This document shows positions 22,334-25,905 of a stretch of 25,905 nucleotides of DNA, in pieces. The stretch spans positions 1 through 25,905 of the forward strand of contig JAFCEA010000002.1 of NCBI GenBank assembly GCA_017609385.1, read 5' to 3'. The DNA comes from Candidatus Woesearchaeota archaeon (GTDB lineage Archaea; Nanobdellota; Nanobdellia; Woesearchaeales; CG1-02-33-12). The notes beneath the pieces are model-generated. The model searched no databases. It had not been told where the DNA came from and saw only the letters and a list, made by a program, of their open reading frames with translations. The position numbers and the translations under genes were made by a program. Positions within the stretch are counted from its first letter, which is position 1. Each line of letters begins with the position of its first letter.

Positions 22334-23338
22334 ATTGAAAGAGATAGCAAAAAATCATTGGAGAAAAGGGTTAAATTAATAGCTAACAAGAGCAAGATTG
22401 GGTTCTCAGGCTTATACCAGAAATATGAAAAACTTAAGATTGTTAAAAAAGATGTCTTGGTTTTAGATGATTTTTTCAAAAAATTTAGAAATGATGTTAT
22501 TGAAGCGCTGAATAAGTTTGGATGTGAAAAAATCAAGCATCTTCTTCAAATAAGCAAAGATGTTGAATCCTATCTTAACTTGTATATGCACCCTGAAAAA
22601 TTAAACAAAGGATTAGTTACAAAAGAATTTATAAAAAGCGATGATGAACTGAGCTCAATACTAAATCAAGGTCTTAATGACTCTAAGCTGATAAAAGATT
22701 ATGTTAAAAGAGAAATAGATAAGGAAATTGGAAAACAATACCTTGATTATAAAACTACTGAAGAGGATTTTTCATCAGGCAAATGGAAGTCAATTTACTG
22801 CATAGACATTTTAAAAGAAAAGCAGAATAAACTAAAAGAGTTTTATGATATTCTAAATTCTATAAAAGGCAAAAGATCAAAAAAAATAATTAATTTGGAA
22901 AAAAAAATAAGTTCAGATATAGAACACTACCAAAAAATAATTGATGAGAAAAATTATCTGGATTCCTGCATAGCGGAGATTAAGGGTTATAATAAAAAAA
23001 TTGAAAATGTATTTAAGAATAATGTCCTTAAACAAGAAATTGATTTGCTGGTTGAAATTAAAAATAAAATTGAAACCAAAAAATCATTCTGCCTATATGA
23101 TGAAACAAAAGACATGATTCTAGTGTATAAAGGGGAATTAGAAAAACTAACAATATCACTGAAAAATAAGGTAATATTGGGTCTTCAATTAATCAATAAT
23201 AATCTTGATATATTAAGCAATGATATAAAAAATTTTGGCTTTTTTAACAAGAAGAAAAAATTAGAACTAGCTAAGCAAAAAGCAATAGATTACACTAATC
23301 AACTTAATTTAATTAAGGGAGTAACAAGGGTGATTTAG
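22334..23338 (+). CDS. Soluble long helical protein, about 334 aa
   Basis: No family recognised. No signal or membrane helix. It is Lys/Glu/Asn-rich and helical throughout, with heptad-like stretches around residues 190-290 (INLEKKISSDIEHYQKIIDE, LLVEIKNKIETKKSF). A TTG at 22358 is the first standard start. However, GGTGA at 22323-22327 is seven nt from an in-frame ATT at 22334, and an in-frame TGA at 22325 blocks earlier starts; I therefore give 22334 as a possible start with low certainty. It lies between the HTH-LysM gene and the second LysM gene, five nt before the latter. Confidence 0.68.
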   Translation: MERDSKKSLEKRVKLIANKSKIGFSGLYQKYEKLKIVKKDVLVLDDFFKKFRNDVIEALNKFGCEKIKHLLQISKDVESYLNLYMHPEKLNKGLVTKEFIKSDDELSSILNQGLNDSKLIKDYVKREIDKEIGKQYLDYKTTEEDFSSGKWKSIYCIDILKEKQNKLKEFYDILNSIKGKRSKKIINLEKKISSDIEHYQKIIDEKNYLDSCIAEIKGYNKKIENVFKNNVLKQEIDLLVEIKNKIETKKSFCLYDETKDMILVYKGELEKLTISLKNKVILGLQLINNNLDILSNDIKNFGFFNKKKKLELAKQKAIDYTNQLNLIKGVTRVI

Positions 23339-23343
23339 GATAA

Positions 23344-24702
23344 ATGGAAGAAAATAAAGATTTAGAAAAAATAATTAGTGAAACAGAAAAAAAGTCAAAA
23401 AATTTATTAAGTTACATAGACAATGAAATACATTATAAGGAATCAAAGATAAAGAAATTTAGAAAATCACTTAAAAAATTTATTGCAACAACATTAGTAT
23501 GTAGCATTATTGGTTTGAGTATATTTGGGGCATATGCCTTTAAAAAAAGAAAAGATAGTATATTTGGGCACTCAATGTATTATGAAGTAAGTGCAAATGA
23601 AACATTAATCAATATAACAGAAAAGGTTTGTGGAAGCACAGATAATTTAGATGAGATAGTTGAGTTCAACAAAAACTTAGATGAAAACTTTGATTCAATT
23701 GCTAGTGAGGGAGAAATAATTCGTTTTCCAAAAAAGCATGTAAAAAATCCTGAATATCTTAACAGCTTTATTAAAGACTATAATGTATTAAAGAAAAAAC
23801 TTGAGAAAAATAACAAAATTGTAGAGCTAGCATTTAACAGCAACCTACAAAAAGAAAAAATAGATTCTGTTTACAAAACCCTTGATGAACTAAATAAAGA
23901 TGAAAAAAGATATGAATACTGGAAAAGCGACATATATTTCAGTAGGAATGCAGTTTCTATGCTTAAAGATATTGCTAAACTTGAAGATGAAATAAAAACA
24001 AAAGTAAATTCTAAAGTTAAGGAAATAGATTATGAATTCAAAAAATTAAAGGATTTTTTTTATAGTAACAATTGGAAAAAACCAGGCACGATTGAATGGC
24101 TTGAAAGTCTGATTTCAAGAAATAAACAGATAAGATACTCATATGAATGTTTTAGAAAGGAGAAAAATGTTCTTGAAACAAAAAGCATTGAACAAAAAAT
24201 AAAGAGTGTAAAAAGCAATTATATCAACTTGTTAAACAAGATAAGTAATAATATAAGCCAGGATAAATACAAAATTAACCAGCTTGAAAAAAAAGTTAAC
24301 TCAATATTTAAGCTTGGACTGCAAAACAAGGAAATTCCCATTCTTAGGGAAATAATCAACGAAAAAAATAACATAAACTCTTATTCAGAATGGGAAGATG
24401 AGAAAAGGCTTGAAACCCAACTAAATGAATATATGCATGAACTAAGTGAGTTGAAAAGCCAGGTAAACAGCAAGTTCTATTTTGCAGTAAATACATTAAA
24501 TAAAGAAATTAAAAAATATGAGGAAGAGATTGCACATGGAGAAAAAACAGGAAGGATTAAAGGTGCAGATACAAGGCTTAAATACATTATGGAAAAACCC
24601 TTGGTCATGATAAAATACAGGTATGGATTATTAGATTATAATAAGGGAATAACAAGAACAAATAAGCTTATCAATAAAATAAATTCTTTTATTAAAAACT
24701 AG
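23344..24702 (+). CDS. Single-pass membrane protein with LysM-like domain and long coiled coil, 452 aa
   Basis: A short cytoplasmic basic N-terminus (KIKKFRKSLKKF) precedes one membrane helix (about 47-65). A LysM-like domain follows at about 79-130 (YYEVSANETLINITEKVCGS, DEIVEFNKNLDE, GEIIRFPK). Residues from about 135 to 452 are helical and charged, with coiled-coil character. LysM domains bind N-acetylglucosamine-containing polymers in bacteria and eukaryotes; archaeal ligands are unknown. GGGTGAT in the end of the upstream gene serves as ribosome binding site. It is the last gene of the second operon and, with the gene at 21390, gives this locus two LysM membrane proteins. Confidence 0.75.
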   Translation: MEENKDLEKIISETEKKSKNLLSYIDNEIHYKESKIKKFRKSLKKFIATTLVCSIIGLSIFGAYAFKKRKDSIFGHSMYYEVSANETLINITEKVCGSTDNLDEIVEFNKNLDENFDSIASEGEIIRFPKKHVKNPEYLNSFIKDYNVLKKKLEKNNKIVELAFNSNLQKEKIDSVYKTLDELNKDEKRYEYWKSDIYFSRNAVSMLKDIAKLEDEIKTKVNSKVKEIDYEFKKLKDFFYSNNWKKPGTIEWLESLISRNKQIRYSYECFRKEKNVLETKSIEQKIKSVKSNYINLLNKISNNISQDKYKINQLEKKVNSIFKLGLQNKEIPILREIINEKNNINSYSEWEDEKRLETQLNEYMHELSELKSQVNSKFYFAVNTLNKEIKKYEEEIAHGEKTGRIKGADTRLKYIMEKPLVMIKYRYGLLDYNKGITRTNKLINKINSFIKN

Positions 24703-24727
24703 AAAAATTATTAAATATACAAAAACC

Positions 24728-24737
24728 TTTATAAATA
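24728..24737 (+). promoter_or_regulatory. TATA-like box for the cis-prenyltransferase gene
   Basis: TTTATAAATA is centred 26 nt before ATG 24758. This supports 24758 over the in-frame ATG at 24749. Confidence 0.6.
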
Positions 24738-24757
24738 ACCTGTTTTTTATGTTTTGC

Positions 24758-25456
24758 ATGAACGAGAATCCAGAACATATAGGAATTATCTTAGACGGAA
24801 ACAGGCGCTTTGCAAAAAGGCTTATGTTGGAGCCATGGAAAGGGCATGAGTTAGGTTTTGAAAAACTTAAAAAACTCTTTGGCTGGTGCAAAGAACTAGA
24901 TATTAAGGAGATAACACTTTACTGCTTCTCTATGCAGAACTTTAACAGGCCAAAAAAAGAATTTGATTATCTTATGAATATTTTTGAAAAGGCATTTAAT
25001 GAAATTTTAACAAATGATGATATTCACAAAGACAAAATTAAGGTAAATGTAATTGGAAGATATTATTTACTGCCAGAAAAGGTGCAGAAAGCAATAAAAA
25101 AGGCTGTTGATGCAACCAAGAATTATAATGATTACAATATCAACATTGCACTTGCATACGGTGGCAGAGAGGAGCTTGTTGATGCTGTGAAAAAAATTGC
25201 TGAAAAAGTTAAGAACAAAAAGATTGACATAGATAACATCAATGAAAAAACATTCGCAGAAAACCTTTACTTGGATACAGAGCCAGATCTCATAATAAGG
25301 ACTGGCGGCGAGCAAAGAACAAGCAACTTCCTGCCTTGGCAGTCAATCTATTCTGAATGGTTCTTTCTTGAAAAGACTTGGCCAGAATTTGAGAAACAAG
25401 ACTTAATAGAAGTTATTGAAGAATACAAGCAGAGGCAAAGGCGCTTCGGAAAATAA
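24758..25456 (+). CDS. uppS: cis-Prenyltransferase (UppS / dehydrodolichyl diphosphate synthase type), 232 aa
   Basis: Makes long cis-polyprenyl diphosphate from isopentenyl diphosphate, the precursor of the lipid carrier for glycan and N-glycan assembly. Signatures: GIILDGNRRFAKR with the catalytic aspartate, GHELGFEKLKKL, TLYCFSMQNFNRP, LAYGGREELVDA, and the C-terminal EPDLIIRTGGEQRTSNF followed by LPWQSIYSEWFF. Length is typical. It is transcribed alone from its own promoter. It sits next to the LysM/coiled-coil operons, which may be a hint of envelope glycan work but is not proof. Confidence 0.95.
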   Translation: MNENPEHIGIILDGNRRFAKRLMLEPWKGHELGFEKLKKLFGWCKELDIKEITLYCFSMQNFNRPKKEFDYLMNIFEKAFNEILTNDDIHKDKIKVNVIGRYYLLPEKVQKAIKKAVDATKNYNDYNINIALAYGGREELVDAVKKIAEKVKNKKIDIDNINEKTFAENLYLDTEPDLIIRTGGEQRTSNFLPWQSIYSEWFFLEKTWPEFEKQDLIEVIEEYKQRQRRFGK

Positions 25457-25503
25457 TTTAATGTATTATAGAATCAAATGATTATAAAATAAAGGGTTAT
25501 CCA

Positions 25504-25884
25504 CTAAATATAGCCCTCCTTATCAAAACCATCCTTTGCCACACTCCAATAAAGCTGTACATCTGGAAACATTTTCTTTTGATAATTAACTATCTCAGGA
25601 ATAATCTCTGCTGAATTTATTCCTGCAACAGCACCATCACCCCTGTATATCTGAAATCCTTTCTTAAATATTCCCCTAAAGTCTAAATCATTTTTAGGCA
25701 TATATTTTGAGAATTTATTGTTCAAACTTTCCTGTATCTCACGTCGTTTTTGAATAAATTCATTTACCTCAAAATTTCTTGATCCTTTTATATCATACAA
25801 AAGCAGGCAAACGCCCTGAGAACCTATAAATTTCTCTGCTCTTCTTACGCATTCCTCAATTGTTAATCCTTTCTTGTGTTTCAT
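25504..25884 (-). CDS. Small protein with a nucleotide-cyclase/SatD-like motif pattern, 126 aa
   Basis: Family not firmly recognised. A hydrophobic strand leads to an acidic turn, VCLLLYDIKGSRNF (residues 25-38), and later YRGDGAVAGI (about 79-88). A D-I-x-G-S-R strand followed by a G-D-G turn resembles the metal-binding layout of class III cyclases and of SatD-like proteins. The protein is short for a cyclase and lacks clear base-recognition residues. The start at 25884 lies near the window edge and has no clear ribosome binding site. A TATA-like sequence may lie outside the window. It converges with the prenyltransferase gene. Confidence 0.55.
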   Translation of the reverse strand: MKHKKGLTIEECVRRAEKFIGSQGVCLLLYDIKGSRNFEVNEFIQKRREIQESLNNKFSKYMPKNDLDFRGIFKKGFQIYRGDGAVAGINSAEIIPEIVNYQKKMFPDVQLYWSVAKDGFDKEGYI

Positions 25885-25905
25885 TTATATGCTCTCTATC
25901 TTTAT

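Noticed and set aside
19369..24702. Mobile element or integrated virus as source of the unknown gene block
   Set aside because: No integrase, transposase, terminal repeats, tRNA edge or change of base composition was seen; promoters match the rest of the window.

Overview
The window reads as part of an AT-rich archaeal chromosome, most likely from a DPANN lineage such as Woesearchaeota or Pacearchaeota. That placement is an inference from gene content. The translation genes are of archaeal type: prolyl-tRNA synthetase of the archaeal/eukaryotic form, ribosomal proteins S19e, L39e and L31e, PDCD5/TFAR19 and Cbf5. Diphthamide synthase and DUF357 are also present. At least ten genes have a TATA-like box centred about 25-28 nt before an ATG, the pattern expected of leaderless archaeal transcripts. 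Genes inside operons instead use GGTG/GGAGG ribosome binding sites. No tRNA, rRNA, CRISPR array, transposase or IS was seen. No intergenic gap exceeds 300 bases.

Layout. 1-2288: the 3' part of proS, then two unrecognised genes, each with its own promoter. 2363-9690: a six-gene MoxR/VWA operon containing a BatA-like membrane VWA protein, a second membrane protein with two VWA-like domains, a membrane-anchored coiled-coil protein, a further membrane protein, a MoxR AAA+ ATPase and a DUF58 protein. 9727-10395: a short Dph2 that lacks the usual first domain. 10417-11400 (minus): a two-gene lycopene cyclase-type pair and a small membrane protein. 11475-13133 (minus): a cold-shock type locus with a DEAD-box RNA helicase, a CspA protein and a 47-residue zinc-ribbon protein that overlaps cspA. 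13364-17615 (plus): a P-loop kinase, the S19e-PDCD5-L39e-L31e operon with an extra small gene, then cbf5 and a DUF1461/Lit-like membrane protein. 17599-18442 (minus): DUF357 and CYTH proteins. 18585-19241: a methyltransferase. 19369-24702: two adjacent three-gene operons of lipoprotein-like, coiled-coil and LysM proteins of no recognised system. 24758-25456: a cis-prenyltransferase. 25504-25884 (minus): a small protein with a cyclase/SatD-like motif pattern.

How the genes work together. The MoxR/VWA operon looks like a membrane assembly or chaperone machine: MoxR and DUF58 in the cytosol and VWA proteins in the membrane. The block 19369-24702 is the most novel part. It combines a lipoprotein, two transmembrane LysM proteins (one with a cytoplasmic helix-turn-helix), a small membrane protein and two long soluble helical proteins. 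The two operons carry the same 16-base word (one mismatch) upstream, which suggests shared control. I think it is a cell-envelope system, possibly with membrane-to-DNA signalling, but the sequence alone does not prove this.
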